Assembly: GCA_023052935.1 (NCBI GenBank)
Contig: CM041292.1
Location: 43,236,139-43,300,138 of the forward strand
Reading direction: 5' to 3'
DNA from: Piezodorus guildinii
Taxonomy: Eukaryota; Arthropoda; Insecta; Hemiptera; Pentatomidae
Length of the DNA: 64,000 nt
Numbering within the stretch: position 1 is the stretch's first letter; every line of letters starts with the position of its first letter. The notes under the pieces are model-generated. The model ran no database searches, was not told the DNA's origin, and worked only from the letters and a program-made list of their open reading frames with translations. The translations under genes were made by a program, and so were the position numbers. This document shows, piece after piece, positions 33,931 through 45,425 of the stretch.

Positions 33931-34019
33931 TGATAAAAAATAAATAATCGATTATTACTGATTTTAATAGTATATTAATAGTGATAAAACGTATACTTAT
34001 TGATCACGATGTCATGTCT

Positions 34020-34318
34020 TAACTATGTCTTGGCAAAGTCGGTCAAGCCATTTACGCGTGATGCGAGGACCAAGGAAAAAGGAGATTCATTTATAAAAAT
34101 ATAGATAAATAAATTACCTACAAAAAAAAAAAAAAAAAAAAAAAAGAATAAAAATTCTACGAAATTAACTTTTATCTGTTTTCTTTCTTAAGATCCTTCT
34201 CCTGACTGTAATAAACAAAACAAAAAAGAATGAGCGAAATCGGTCAAGCCGTTGACGCGTGATGCCATCACTAAGGGAAAAGAGGATTAATACATATATA
34301 TATATATTATATATATAC

Positions 34319-34352
<34 letters not shown>
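34020..34352. repeat. Two 60-bp repeats and an (AT)n tract
   Basis: GTCGGTCAAGCCATTTACGC (near 34037) and ATCGGTCAAGCCGTTGACGC (near 34238) start two similar 60-bp units. The second runs into (TA)n to 34352. They look like 3' ends of a non-autonomous element. Confidence 0.5.
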
Positions 34353-34358
<6 letters not shown>

Positions 34359-34484
34359 CATACAGAGAGAGAGTGATTATGTAATCCGGTTATGAAAATA
34401 AGTGCCAATATAAATGTATTTTAAGTGGTTGGAGAATTAGTAATTTACTATGGTAATTTATAATGGGATGAGTCAATAGTATAA

Positions 34485-34745
34485 CTGGTAAGAGATTGAA
34501 GGCGTCATTGAAATCAGTTAAATAGCGAGATATAGCGTTTTGAAATTAGCAGTGGTGATTGACCATTTTCCTTGAATATAAATTGGCGGTGTTGCTGGTT
34601 CGTCTTTCTAAGCTCTTTGATTTATTTATTGCTGTAAATGTAAGTTTATTTCCTACATAAGTATATACATTGTTAAGCCATAATATGATTAATCGGTTAT
34701 AATAAACTATTGTGCACTAATTTGCAGCGTTTTTACATTAGAATT
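34485..34745 (+). repeat. Dispersed repeat R2 (partial)
   Basis: Matches the 3' half of R2 at 63215-63410 (ATAGCGTTTTGAAATTAGCA and AATAAACTATTGTGCACTAA). Confidence 0.5.
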
Positions 34746-35497
34746 GGTTTATAAGATATAATAAAAATTAATATTCGGTGTAAAATTTCGGGAATAAGTT
34801 ACTATATACATATGTATTATAACTTTATGTTAATAAGGTTCAATCCTTTATGTTAAAAAGCTCAGGAAGAATGATTTCTATGTACTAAATTTCTTCTGCA
34901 CGAGGTGTAACAAATATACTTTGAGGTGATAAAAGATAAATAAAAACATGAATATAGTTACGCTGTACAACAAAAATATCTTATTTCTGGCGACTAAAAA
35001 TTTAGAGAACTTAATTTATAACATTTTTGGTTCTAAAGTAAATCAATTTAGAAATTTATATAACACATTAAAAAAATACTTGCATTGATGTCCAAAGTTA
35101 GCGAGAAATACTGATGGACCTTCCTACGAACAATTTATTTAATAAGATAGTATTCCCTCTACCATAAAAAGCCATCAAAAATAATTGTTTGTGCAGAAAT
35201 ATAATAAAAAAAAAATTTAAAAAAATAAAATAATACTTTTTGCATTGATCTTTAAAAAAAAATAAATATAATAACTTTTATTTTCATTTAAAATTTTTGT
35301 TTTTTATGTGAATTAGAGAATTGTTATATATTATAAAAATTAAAAACTAATATTTTATATTATGTCTCACTTAAGATGCTGTAGATTTTTGAAATTATTT
35401 TTAATTAAAGACCTTTTTTGAAAAAATTCATCATATCATTGGGAATTTAAATTTGGAATTTCATTAAATAATATGAAAATTATTTATCCGTCATAGA

Positions 35498-35772
35498 GAG
35501 CGGCGTGGTCTAGTAGATAAGGCATTCCAATAGCATTTCAATTTATAACCCTGGCTGAGACTGAATTATTTATCCTGTTATTTCAGCCGTGGAGCGACAC
35601 TGAGGTATAGAGACCCTCTTCGGGCACACCCAGTCTCTATAAAGTGGGTACTGATTAGGGGAAAAATCTGGCGGTAATCACCTCCTTGCTCGACTGGCCG
35701 TAGGACAGTACGATTCTCTATAAGTACTGGACCCCTCATTGGTCGTAAAAGTAAATTAAAAAAAAAAATTAA
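35498..35772 (+). mobile_element. tRNA-derived SINE, family 2
   Basis: The head is GCGGCGTGGTCTAGTAGATA. The body has ATAGAGACCCTC, CACACCCAGTCTCTATAAAG and GTGGGTACTGATTAGG, with a short A-rich tail. Confidence 0.85.
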
Positions 35773-35817
35773 TTTAGTTTTGTATCCTATTATTATGACC
35801 AAACATTCCACTTCAAA

Positions 35818-36170
35818 CTATCCCGAGGTATAAAATCCCAGAGTTAGGCAGAAATTCCCTTGGAGGGATAAACTCTGGCACAGCGACCCGACGCAACCCA
35901 CTCCCTGACCTGAAGAAGAAATCCTCCCGGACATCACTGTAATTATATTTTGATTATCAAGTTGTAAAAACGAGGGTAAGGTTGAAGGTGGTGCCATCAA
36001 ATACCATTCAGCGCCTCGTTTCCATATCGCTCCCACGGTTTTGTTCTTTGATTCCATTTTGATTGTTTCCTTCCTGTGAGGGTCTTTCTTTGCCCGTCGG
36101 GTAAGTTCAAAAAGGTCCTTATTACTTCCGTTTTGGATAAGGAATGCATTTATAAGGGTATTCATCTAAT
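35818..36170. other. Unique segment with minus-strand open frame, unrecognised
   Basis: A 115-codon frame with no domain I recognise. No splice partners seen. Confidence 0.15.
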
Positions 36171-37138
36171 ATATGAACCTTAAATTTAATCAAGATCTGA
36201 TTTGATAGTGTATAAAGCTGGCAGTTATAAAGGATAAAACGATTGCACATATAGGCAAGTATTTTTTATTCAAGTTAGGAAGGCATTTTAAATCCATTCT
36301 AGGTCCAATATCGATGGTAATTGAAAAGGAATATGAGTCGGTTATGTATTAATGTGGTGTTGATAAAATAGTGATTGGCATAAATTTATTGTACATAACG
36401 AATTAATTTTTAAAAATTACTAAAGAATATTTAAAATAAATATGATATTAACAAGTTGCAATATAAACAAACAGACAACATGTGGGGGTACTGTAACAAA
36501 TTATCAAAAGTATGGAATGGAAATATTAATTACGTAATAAATTATTGTATTTTAAACATAATAATTCATATTTATTTATTGTATTTATGGTTACCTTCAA
36601 TGAAAAAAGATCTGTAGTATTATTATGACATAATATATTTACTTATAGTATTTTAAGATTTTATAGTCACTTTTATGTATATTAAATTATATATAATATT
36701 TTATATTAATACTTTATATATATATTTTTTTTTTATTTTAAGCTTTTTATCACCTTATTTATTAATTACAATTTCGGTACTTTATCTACTTTGTTTTATT
36801 CACTTTGATTTCGAAGAGATGTGTTTTGCAGATGAAACATTTTCCAACATAACATTGTAATGAATCATGGCCGCTTAAAAGTTTGTATTCAAATATTCGT
36901 CAGGATAATTAAATGGATTCATAATTAAGCATCAAACAAATTATTGAAAAATACATAAATAATCTAATGACATATATAATATTTCTATTCTTGCAGATCA
37001 GAAATTTTCGGTTGCTTTTAATATACATTCTATGAAAAACAATCTCTACTTTGTCCGATAGATGACTGGAGTTCTTGAGTTTCTTACATCCCGAAAAAAT
37101 ACAAATAAATAAGCTGAAAATATTCAATGTCGGCAGCA

Positions 37139-37221
37139 CAATGAGTAATTGGGAACAGGATATCCTCGAGATGACACCACTAATCGTAATATTGTGGTTA
37201 GCTGCATCCTTGTATGAATCA
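37139..37221 (+). CDS. Possible signal-peptide-encoding first exon
   Basis: A short plus-strand frame contains MTPLIVILWLAASLYES, which has the hydrophobic core of a signal peptide, and runs straight into a strong donor-like sequence, AA|GTGAGTAT, at 37222. No downstream exon could be matched in phase. A candidate acceptor near 46036 gives a stop in the required frame. Chance occurrence in AT-rich DNA is quite possible. Confidence 0.15.
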
Positions 37222-37518
37222 AGTGAGTATAAATAATGTTTCGTTAAACGATTAAGTATTGAGATTGATGGAATTTACAGTATTTATTACTCTTGTCACT
37301 TCAGTAAGGATGTCTTTTTAGATTTGTATTTTGAGTAGATAAAATGAATACAATACAAATAATTAGGGATGAATGGTAAACATTTATGAATTGTTATAGT
37401 TATTAAGAAGAAGCATTGTGATTAATTCCTTACACTAAAATGAAGGTACTTTAGTTTGATTATAAACAAATAAAATAATTATATTGAGGATGAATAGTCG
37501 ACTGTAGAAACTATTATC

Positions 37519-37670
37519 GGTGGAATAATCAGGAGTCAGTCTTTTTCTAAATATTTTAAGTTTGCCGACGTTTAGGCTCAAGCTTGTGATCCATCATCAG
37601 GGCATTACTTAGCCGAAACGTCGGCGAATTTAAAATATTTAGAAAAAGACTGACTCCTGATTATTTCACC
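37519..37670. mobile_element. Palindromic element with hammerhead-like module
   Basis: The arms 37519-37578 and 37611-37670 are nearly perfect inverted repeats (GGTGGAATAATCAGGAGTCA against its complement). On the minus strand, 37604-37563 reads TGCC-CTGATGA-TGG...CC-TAAAC-GTC-GGCA, with TGCC/GGCA able to form stem I. TAAAC in place of GAAAC would disable cleavage. Confidence 0.65.
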
Positions 37671-38554
37671 TAAAATAAAATAATTAAATGACCTTACCTT
37701 TATTTATTAAATCATCTTAGGATAGGTAAGCTCAGCGGTACAAAAATAATAAAATAACTAATATTTAAATAGAGTCTTCATAGAGGCCATGTTGTTTTTA
37801 ATTATAAGAAAAACAACCTAACAAAGAATTAATTATTACTTTCTATTGAACAAATTTAATAGTTTTACACGTGCATCATATGTAAATCGATTTCTACTTC
37901 TCTTTAACATTCAAAGAAATAAATATTGCAACAAAGTCAATTTTAGTATTGATGTATAACTTTCTTAGGGTCTTTAAGGGAGCCTTAGGTCTTTATAGGC
38001 TTGTTATTCGGTTATTATTTTTTAAATTTATTCTCATATAAATTTGAAGAATGCTTATTGTATTCATAAAAGTAAAAGGTATTATGGAATGTTTATATGA
38101 TATATAATCACTATATGTTTATATGATGTAATGTGAATAAGGGGAAAAAAATAGTAATTGTATCCGAAAATTATTACACCACATAGACCGATAGTTTAAA
38201 TTTAACATATTTTTTTCTGTATAATTTTCAGTATTTCTTGTTTCAGAAGTAAGTTAATTTAAATTAAAAAAAAAACATAACAACAACAACTGATAATCAT
38301 AAAAATATATACATTATTGATTGAAATTAAAAATCGTATGATATTTACACATAATACACATTAAAACAAATGCAACGTTACACTTTAAATTTCCCTGCTT
38401 CAAATGATATAACATAAATTTTTGGATCTTCTTCAATTCCCTGTGTGCTAGGTTAATTTTTTATTCCATTTATTTAAAATCATAATCGAAACAGGCAGTG
38501 TAATGATCTATTTTTCGTAATAATAACGAAGAATATTTTTGTTGGATTTAGATT

Positions 38555-38790
38555 TATTTTGTTTAGGATAAGTTACTGCGGGGTGCAGTGAAGAAAACCA
38601 CCATCATTGATCAATAAGCGATTGAAGGACAGATACCATAACAATTATTGTTATGATTTTTGTGATAGAGCGATCACAACAATGATTGTTATGATATCCC
38701 TCCTTCAATCGCCCAGATGATGACCTAAAATTTAGGCCCAAACGTCGGCACAATGATTTATGTGTTTTGACGACTGCACCCCGAATTAAC
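38555..38790. mobile_element. Inverted-repeat element with hammerhead-like module (sister of 41290-41545)
   Basis: The inner inverted repeat GCGATTGAAGGA...TCCTTCAATCGC encloses TAACAATTATTGTTATG. Outer segments GGGTGCAGTGAAG and GACGACTGCACCCC are also inverted. The plus strand at 38711-38749 gives GCC-CAGATGA-(CCTAAA/TTTAGG hairpin)-CAAAC-GTC-GGCA. Confidence 0.6.
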
Positions 38791-38937
38791 TTCTGCTCAA
38801 TATATACATGCAGTCAACTATCCTTACATCATTGAATTTATTTCTATGGAAATCGTTTGTTATGTCTTTACTGCGAGGTTTTTTTAAGTTCCTAAAGTAA
38901 ACGGAAAAGTTTTGACTTAACTAAAATTGACGATAGG

Positions 38938-39270
38938 AGCGGCGTGGTCTAGTGGGTAGACTCTACCCACTAGACCCGGTAGAGCGGTAGTCTACTGTGA
39001 TCCGAGTCCTTGGTTCGATTCCCGGCTGTGTCGGAATATTATTTATTCTGTTATTTCAGCTGGGGGGCGATCCTGGGGCATAGAGACCCTCCTGGGGCAC
39101 ACCCAGCCTCTATAAAGTGGGTACCCAAAAAAGGAGGAAAACCTGGCTGCTGAGCGTGATATTGGCCGAATCACGTCATTGCACGGCCGTTGTCCTAGAA
39201 ACAATACGAATCTCTACATGTACTGAGCCCAAAATGGGCTTCATGGGTTGTAGTGTCACAGGTTTTTTTT
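38938..39270 (+). mobile_element. tRNA-derived SINE, family 2, with palindromic head
   Basis: The head begins GCGGCGTGGTCTAGTGGGTA and contains a 31-bp palindrome (38945-38975) where the anticodon-arm region would be. The B box is GGTTCGATTCCC. The body is complete, ending GTAGTGTCACAGG then T10. Confidence 0.85.
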
Positions 39271-39277
39271 TTTAAAG

Positions 39278-39475
39278 TTGACGATTCCGTACGGTGGCAA
39301 CACTGAATCACCATAACCTCCCTCATCACAACATTAAAAATAACATATGTTCATAACTTTATTCGCTTATAACGACTCTCTGTGAAATTGTACGACTTAT
39401 TTTATTCAATATGAACTTATCTAAAATATTGCGTATAGACTTATAATAATGTGTTTACTGTTAGCTTTTTTAGCT
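39278..39475 (+). repeat. Dispersed repeat R3
   Basis: CCGTACGGTGGCAACACTGA, then AACATTAAAAATAACATATG and TTATAACGACTCTCTG. Further copies are at 41185-41262 and 41630-41830. Confidence 0.7.
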
Positions 39476-39539
39476 TCAAAACTAAACTGACAAGCATTCA
39501 AACAAACAACCATTATCTGAATTATTATATCCGGAAGAA

Positions 39540-40010
39540 TTTCCCCTTCAAGAGAGGACCGTCATGCACAAGGAGACCTGTTATGTTAATGAAGACGTTA
39601 TAGAGATCTCAGCTACCGCGAACAGCGCAAGACAATGCAAAGTGTAATCCATCAGGATTGCGCCAACGGCCGAAGGAGTTGCCAGCTAACTGTAATTATC
39701 TCGCCAAGGACTGGCTGTAAATCTGTCTCCTGTTGAGGCATGGCTCGAACCTGTGCTCTATGTTACAGGCGTCATCCGAGTGTCCAGTTCCGGCAATATT
39801 CTCAACCTATCCTGATATACGACGGTCTTGGAGTCAGGCGGTCTTCAGGAAAAAGGACAAATGCCATTTGAATTTACTTGGAGGGAAACAGAGGTGGGAT
39901 TATGATCGGTCTTGTGCGGGTTTTAAATCTCCTTTTCCAGGAAATTCCTTTTCATTGAGATTCAGCCTCATTAGCATACAGATGACTACTGGAAGGCCTC
40001 AAGGATAAAT
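39540..40010. other. GC-richer unique island
   Basis: Mixed composition with TTATGTTAATGAAG, GTAATTATCTCG and CTCATTAGCATAC cores. A 91-codon plus-strand frame is not recognised. Candidate regulatory segment. Confidence 0.25.
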
Positions 40011-40384
40011 GACAAGATTTAGTAGACCTTTATCTAATTTATATGGACACTTATTCTGACGATGATGTTCAGGATAAAGACTCCTCTGCAGTATTCAACG
40101 TTGATTTCAATTAAATGAATTATACCGCCATTGAGTTTTAAACGTCTCTGATGCGGCATTCTTCTGCTGTAATTTTATCTTAGTACTTGCTTCGCACGGG
40201 TGCATTTTAAGTGTGGTGCTATTAATGTTTTAAAAAGTTCAGTTTGACCGACTGAGAGTTTTTTATTCTGGCAGTATGGGTTCATCGTAACGATTCATTC
40301 ATTCATACACGATAAGTGTACTTAGCAAGAAAATATAATTTTTTATGATGTAAAGATTTTTTAGAATGTTATAATTTTTAGTAG

Positions 40385-40640
40385 GGAGCGGCGTGGTCTA
40401 GTGGATAGACCACTATTCTACTGTGCTCCGTGTCCTGGTTTCGTATCCCGGGTGTGGAGACCCTCCTGGGGCAGACCCAGCCTCTATAAAGTGGGTACCC
40501 AATAACATTGGGGAAAAACCTGGCGGCTGAGCGTGATCTCGGCCAAATCACCTCATTGCACGGCCTTTGGCCTAGAAACAGTACTAATCTCTATATGTAC
40601 TGAGCCCAAGATTCTTCTAGGGTTGTAGTGGAACAGGTTA
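40385..40640 (+). mobile_element. tRNA-derived SINE, family 2
   Basis: The head is GCGGCGTGGTCTAGTGGATA. The body has GAGACCCTCCTGGGGCAGAC and TGAGCGTGATCTCGGCC. A short deletion lies between head and body relative to 38938. Confidence 0.85.
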
Positions 40641-41184
40641 TAATTTTTAGTATGTAAAGATTTATGTGTACATATATTTTGTTGTTTTCATTTCAAGAGA
40701 ATTTTTTAATATGTACAAAAAATTATAAAATTAAATTGGAGAAAAAATGAAATAATTGAGTAATTAAAAAAAAAATTATTAATATTATAATTATTAAAAA
40801 AAAAATATTTCTGATGAAGTTGCAGCATGCTGTATTGTGAGCAGCCTAATATAGTTGGGCAGCATTACTTTATAAATTAAAGTATTTTCTCTCTATAACG
40901 TCTATTCATTATTATTTTTAATCATGAGCAGAAATTAGAAATATAAATTGGTTAAAAAATCAAAATTAGTTCAGTTAAACGTTCCTATTTTATTCGGTTT
41001 ATTACTTTTTTATATTTCAAATGAACTTTTAACAATCAATTTTGAAAGATTATTTAATCATCAGATTTCATGAAAGGGTGAAAAGTAAAAAAATATATAG
41101 ACAATGCCAGTTATTGAGTTTATAACAACTTAACAACTCGGTAAGTAATATTTTTCTAAAATCTTAAATATTTTATGGGAGAAT

Positions 41185-41262
41185 ATAATCTGTACGATAC
41201 TGTACAGTGGCAACACTGAATCACCATAATCCCTCTCATAACAACATTAAAAATAACATATG
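41185..41262 (+). repeat. Dispersed repeat R3 (partial)
   Basis: Contains CTGTACAGTGGCAACACTGA and AACATTAAAAATAACATATG. Confidence 0.65.
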
Positions 41263-41289
41263 AATATAAGGTTATGCGCTTTAAATTTA

Positions 41290-41545
41290 TTTAGTTTAGG
41301 AGAGGTTACTGCTGGATGCAGTTAACAAAATACTTAACTTGTAGTGCCGAAGTTTCTTCCTAAATTTTATTTATTGCCATTTTCAGGGCGATTGAAGGAT
41401 AGTGATCATAACAATGATTGTTGTGATTGAATGATTAAGAGATAGCAACACTGATTGTTATGGTATTGCTCCTTCAATCGCCCTGATGATGATCGGTACA
41501 ATGAATAAAGCCTTTTGATGACTTCTCCTCATTAAATTTATTTCG
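41290..41545. mobile_element. Inverted-repeat element with two hammerhead-like remnants
   Basis: Sister of 38555-38790. GGGCGATTGAAGGAT...GCTCCTTCAATCGCCC forms the arms. At 41345-41389 the minus strand reads GCC-CTGAAAA-hairpin-GAAAC-TTC-GGCA. From 41479 the plus strand reads CGCC-CTGATGA followed by a deletion of the second core half. Confidence 0.6.
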
Positions 41546-41629
41546 ATAGAAATTGTTTGTAATGTGTTTACTGTTTTTTTTTTCTTAAGTTCCAAAACTA
41601 ATGTGAGAAGTTTAGTTCTAACGAAAGTT

Positions 41630-41830
41630 GACCTGTACGATACCGTACGGTGGCAACACTGATTCACCATAACCTCTCTCATAACAACATTAAAAATAAC
41701 ATATGTCCATGAGTTTATGCACTTACAACGACTTTCTATTCAATTTTACGACATTTTATTGAATATTAACTATTTCAAATATTGCGCTTTCCAATGGTAT
41801 ATTATACGTCTATATTACTACCCATAATTC
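41630..41830 (+). repeat. Dispersed repeat R3
   Basis: CGTACGGTGGCAACACTGAT, then AACATTAAAAATAACATATG, running into TTTCCAATGGTATATTATAC shared with R1 copies. Confidence 0.7.
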
Positions 41831-42977
41831 AGGAATAAGTTTTTGATGACTTGGTTACAGTAAATTTAATTTTCCATACCCAAAAAAAAAATATGGTTTC
41901 ACTCCGTTAGAATCGGTATCGTTGAAATTCAAAATGCAGAAGAGTGTATTGAGGTAGGTCGCATTTTGAACAACGTTTAATTATGCCACACTCTTTTTAC
42001 GTATGGTTATGAAAACAATATTTTTGACAAAGTCTCTTATTCTTAATCTGTCTATAGCGATTCCAAGTCGACAATTTTGTTTGTATCTTCAATGTATTTA
42101 ACTAAAAAAACTTCAGGAAAGAATGTCATAAATGATAGCGAAAACAGTATTAAAACCCGACGCGTGGTTCAACAAGAGTTCGTGAAAACCAAGAATCGCG
42201 ATATCATTTTACATAGAGAAGAAGAAAAAAAAAACTTCTCTGATGCCATCTTAACTTTGATGGTAGTAATATTTCAAATTTCGGTATATTATAATATTGA
42301 GATACTAAAAGATGAAATGCTCGTCACACCTGAAGAAGACTACAAGGGCAAAGGATGCCAGACAGGTTAACTGGTCAATGAAGCTCACAGTAGGCACGCT
42401 TTATACCTCTTGATGACAGCCAATAAAATAACAATATTTATAACTAGCTCTGAAATTCACTCCTTTAAACTTTTTTTCCACAGGCTCTACTGACTTGGAA
42501 AACTCATACGTTCCCTGCGGCTTAAAACAGCTGGGGGTACCTCGTCGTTAGAGCTGGCTAATTGTTGGCCAAGAGAACCAAGGGTCATTTTACGATGGTC
42601 GGTTGCAGGGTGCAACTACGTAGCCTTCAAGCAATAAACAACATTAACATGTCTCAATTATACTGACGTGCTATGGAATAAACTAACATGTTGCTATTAC
42701 TGAAGAGTTGAGCCCGCACTCTACAGGTTATTGAAAAAAATAGCGCTTTTTTTCACAAAAAATGATTGACAAATTCTTTTATCCTACTTTTTTTTATTAG
42801 ATTAATATAAACAGATTGAGTTGTTCCTACGAACAAATAGAAGAGTAATTTGTTAACTTTTGAAAAATCATTCCTCGCCAGAAAGAGACTTCAATGCTAC
42901 AAACACAAGATGGGTTACTCTAGTATACAACAACACAGCAAAAGCGAATGTTTAAATTCCTATTGTTTATCTACATC

Positions 42978-43740
42978 CAAATAAGAAGAAGAAGAAGAAA
43001 AAAAACTTTATTCTGGGACTAAGTCCCCTTAGAATAACATGAAATTCAACATAGTAAAATATTCATATCTGGCCAAGATACAAAATTAATGAGGAAAACA
43101 AAAAATAAATTAAATATAAGTAAGAAGAAAATAAATAAAAATAATGATGAGAAATTAATACATTTAGTGACAATATAATTAACTGACATTTAACGCTTTT
43201 GATTAAACTAAGCAAAAATGCACAAAAAAAACAAAAGAACAACAAATGTACAGTTATTTCAACTTACTTAAACACTTGTAAACAATTAAAAGTATTGACT
43301 ATTATCTAATGGTAAAAGTATTATTGTCAGCTAGCGTCATTATGGGAAGTGAGAAGATAGTGGAACAAAATGTATTTGAAAGTCGAGAGAGAGGTTGCTC
43401 GACGGATGTTTGTTGGGAGAGCATTCTAAAAACTGGTGGAGTTGGCTAGAAAGGAACGTTTATATGTTTTAGTTCTGTGGGAAGGGATATAAAGGTCGGA
43501 ATGTCGGGATCTAGTTTCTTGCGTATGGGTTGATGGTTTGACCTGCAGAAGATCGTATATATAGAATTGATGGTTTGGTATAGGAATGTTCCGAGGAAAT
43601 ATTGTCTACGGGTTTGAGGACAAGCCACGTGAGACCGCCTCGAGGTGCCAAAGACAAATCTTAAAAAACAGTTCATGATATACTTTGCTCGTTTCTCTAG
43701 CATAAATACAATAGGATTGATCACTAGATCAGTAGTCTAG
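42978..43740 (-). pseudogene. LINE relic with C-terminal fragment and 3' hairpin
   Basis: The minus-strand stretch 43446-43724 reads RRSHVACPQTRRQYFLGTFL then YQTINSIY, resembling the C-terminal end of Jockey/CR1-type proteins, where an RT-like enzyme is followed by a basic, aromatic tail. The presumed 3' end is at 43008-43037, a nested hairpin (TTATTCT/AGAATAA with GGGACT/AGTCCC inside), followed on the minus strand by T-rich and CTT repeats. 5' truncated and not intact. Confidence 0.45.
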
Positions 43741-44019
43741 TGAACTAACTATCCAAAGGTCAAATCTGTATCTTGGGATAAATCAATAGCCTCATGAACT
43801 GGAACGAATTAAAAAATATGTATTTAAAAAGAAAAATCATGTTAAGAAGTCTAATTGATTGCATAATTTAAGGTTTCACTTTTTCCAGCTCTTCAGGCGT
43901 AATGAATTAATATTCTGTACCTTTCTTGGGATTGAAATGTTTTTCTCTCCCTAACGGAACGAAATTTCTTTTTTTTCGATTGGAGAATTTTCTAATAACC
44001 ATTTAATTTCATCTGATAC

Positions 44020-44340
44020 CTTACTGCAGGATTCCCTCCACGTTCCAAGGGACCCATATTCCGCAAAACGCAGACGACCCGAGGACGCTATGAGCTCGTT
44101 AGGTGCGGAGTCATCTCGTTATGTTGATGTTTGCCTGTCGACGGCCCCTTCTTCATTAGTATCCTGGGGCAGCCTTTCTCTTCGTCATCCTCAGCCCCCT
44201 GTCAGCGGAGTCACTCCTAATAATATCTATGTTGTTGTATCGGCCGTTCCTGTCAATGGGCTCTCTTATCTGCTAATAATATCGCATTGTGCAATGTTTG
44301 AGCCCTTCGACAACGTTCAACATTCGACATGTAATTAGTC
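44020..44340. other. GC-richer unique island
   Basis: Several ATTA/TAAT cores (TTCATTAGTATCC, CCTAATAATATC, TGTAATTAGTC). An 82-codon frame is not recognised. Possible regulatory segment. Confidence 0.25.
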
Positions 44341-44479
44341 TTGGCTGGATTCTTCATAAGAAGTCGTAACGTATCTTCTAAGGCTAGCTCCTATACTTTA
44401 ATATCCAGAGGGTGATTCGGATTCTGCCCTTAAAAGATTCACTGTAGACTTACTGTTTATGGAAATTGTCACATTATTT

Positions 44480-45425
44480 GCGTAATAGTAAAATAACTAA
44501 CAATGAGAGGATCCCGAATTTTGATGATTTTTTTAAAAGTAAAACTAGGCATTATATTCGCAAAATATTTGGGACCAACGCTCTCCAGCAAACGAGTAAA
44601 AAAATCGGAAAGTGTGAAAACACATTCTATTTTATTTTTCTGGTTCTTGAAGCTAAAGAAATAGGTTTGGTGTCAAAATTACCATATTTTAAAACGGGAT
44701 AATTAAAAAAATAAGCCATTAAAATTTTCAAGTTTTAGACTTGTAATAACCCATAAGAAATGGTAGGATTTTTAAAAACAGTAATCTTAATGTGAGCACA
44801 GTTTTAAGAAAACTTTTAATAGTACAGTTTCGACGAGAGTAATTTTATTTTTAGGGTCATTACCAAGCATAAAACCTATATTATTTCGCTTTTAAATGGG
44901 TGAAAACTTATTCATCAACCTTCACTAGAACCTGAAATATTAAATAAGACGCGTTCTTAACACAAACTTTATGATGTTTTTTATTTGACTCCTGGGGAGC
45001 GTTCGTCCCTAATATTTTGCAGAGTCCCATAGGTTCTTTTTTTTTTTAATATAGAAATTTACTACTGTATTATACAATAAAATACATTAAGTAAATGTGT
45101 TAATTGATTAAATGGGCTTAATACAAGCATGTGAAGAAAGCATTTCCGTGTCCGCGAGACCACCGTCTTTTCAGCCGCCTCGGGGGATTATCAGGAATAG
45201 ATGTAAATGAGAGATTGGGGACGGGTGGGTGGATAATTTGGAATTAGAGGAGGTATGTCTAGTTCGGGATAGATCTGCGACTAATAGAGTATTTAGGTGT
45301 TTATAAATTATTTTATTGGTGACAAAGTAAGGTGCATTTAGGAGGATCTAATAGTTTAATGTCCAGTTTTGCCTAAAAAAAAATCATCAAAATCGGCGAG
45401 ACTCATTTGGGATTTTCTCCTTGTG
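44480..45425. repeat. Dispersed repeat R4, interrupted by LINE-B
   Basis: Left GAGGATCCCGAATTTTGATG and right ATCATCAAAATCGGCGAGAC, ending TCATTTGGGATTTTCTCC, are inverted termini. The inner part is also self-complementary (ATTACCATATTTTAAAACGG against ATTATTTCGCTTTTAAATGG). LINE-B at 45038-45355 lies near the right terminus. Confidence 0.6.
45038..45355 (-). pseudogene. LINE-B relic (3' end and PRRLKR region)
   Basis: Minus strand, with a T tract at 45038. AGCCGCCTCGG near 45174 is the antisense of the terminal Pro-Arg-Arg-Leu-Lys-Arg block. It extends to GTGACAAAGTAAGGTGCATT (antisense of the APYxVTN segment). Confidence 0.7.
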
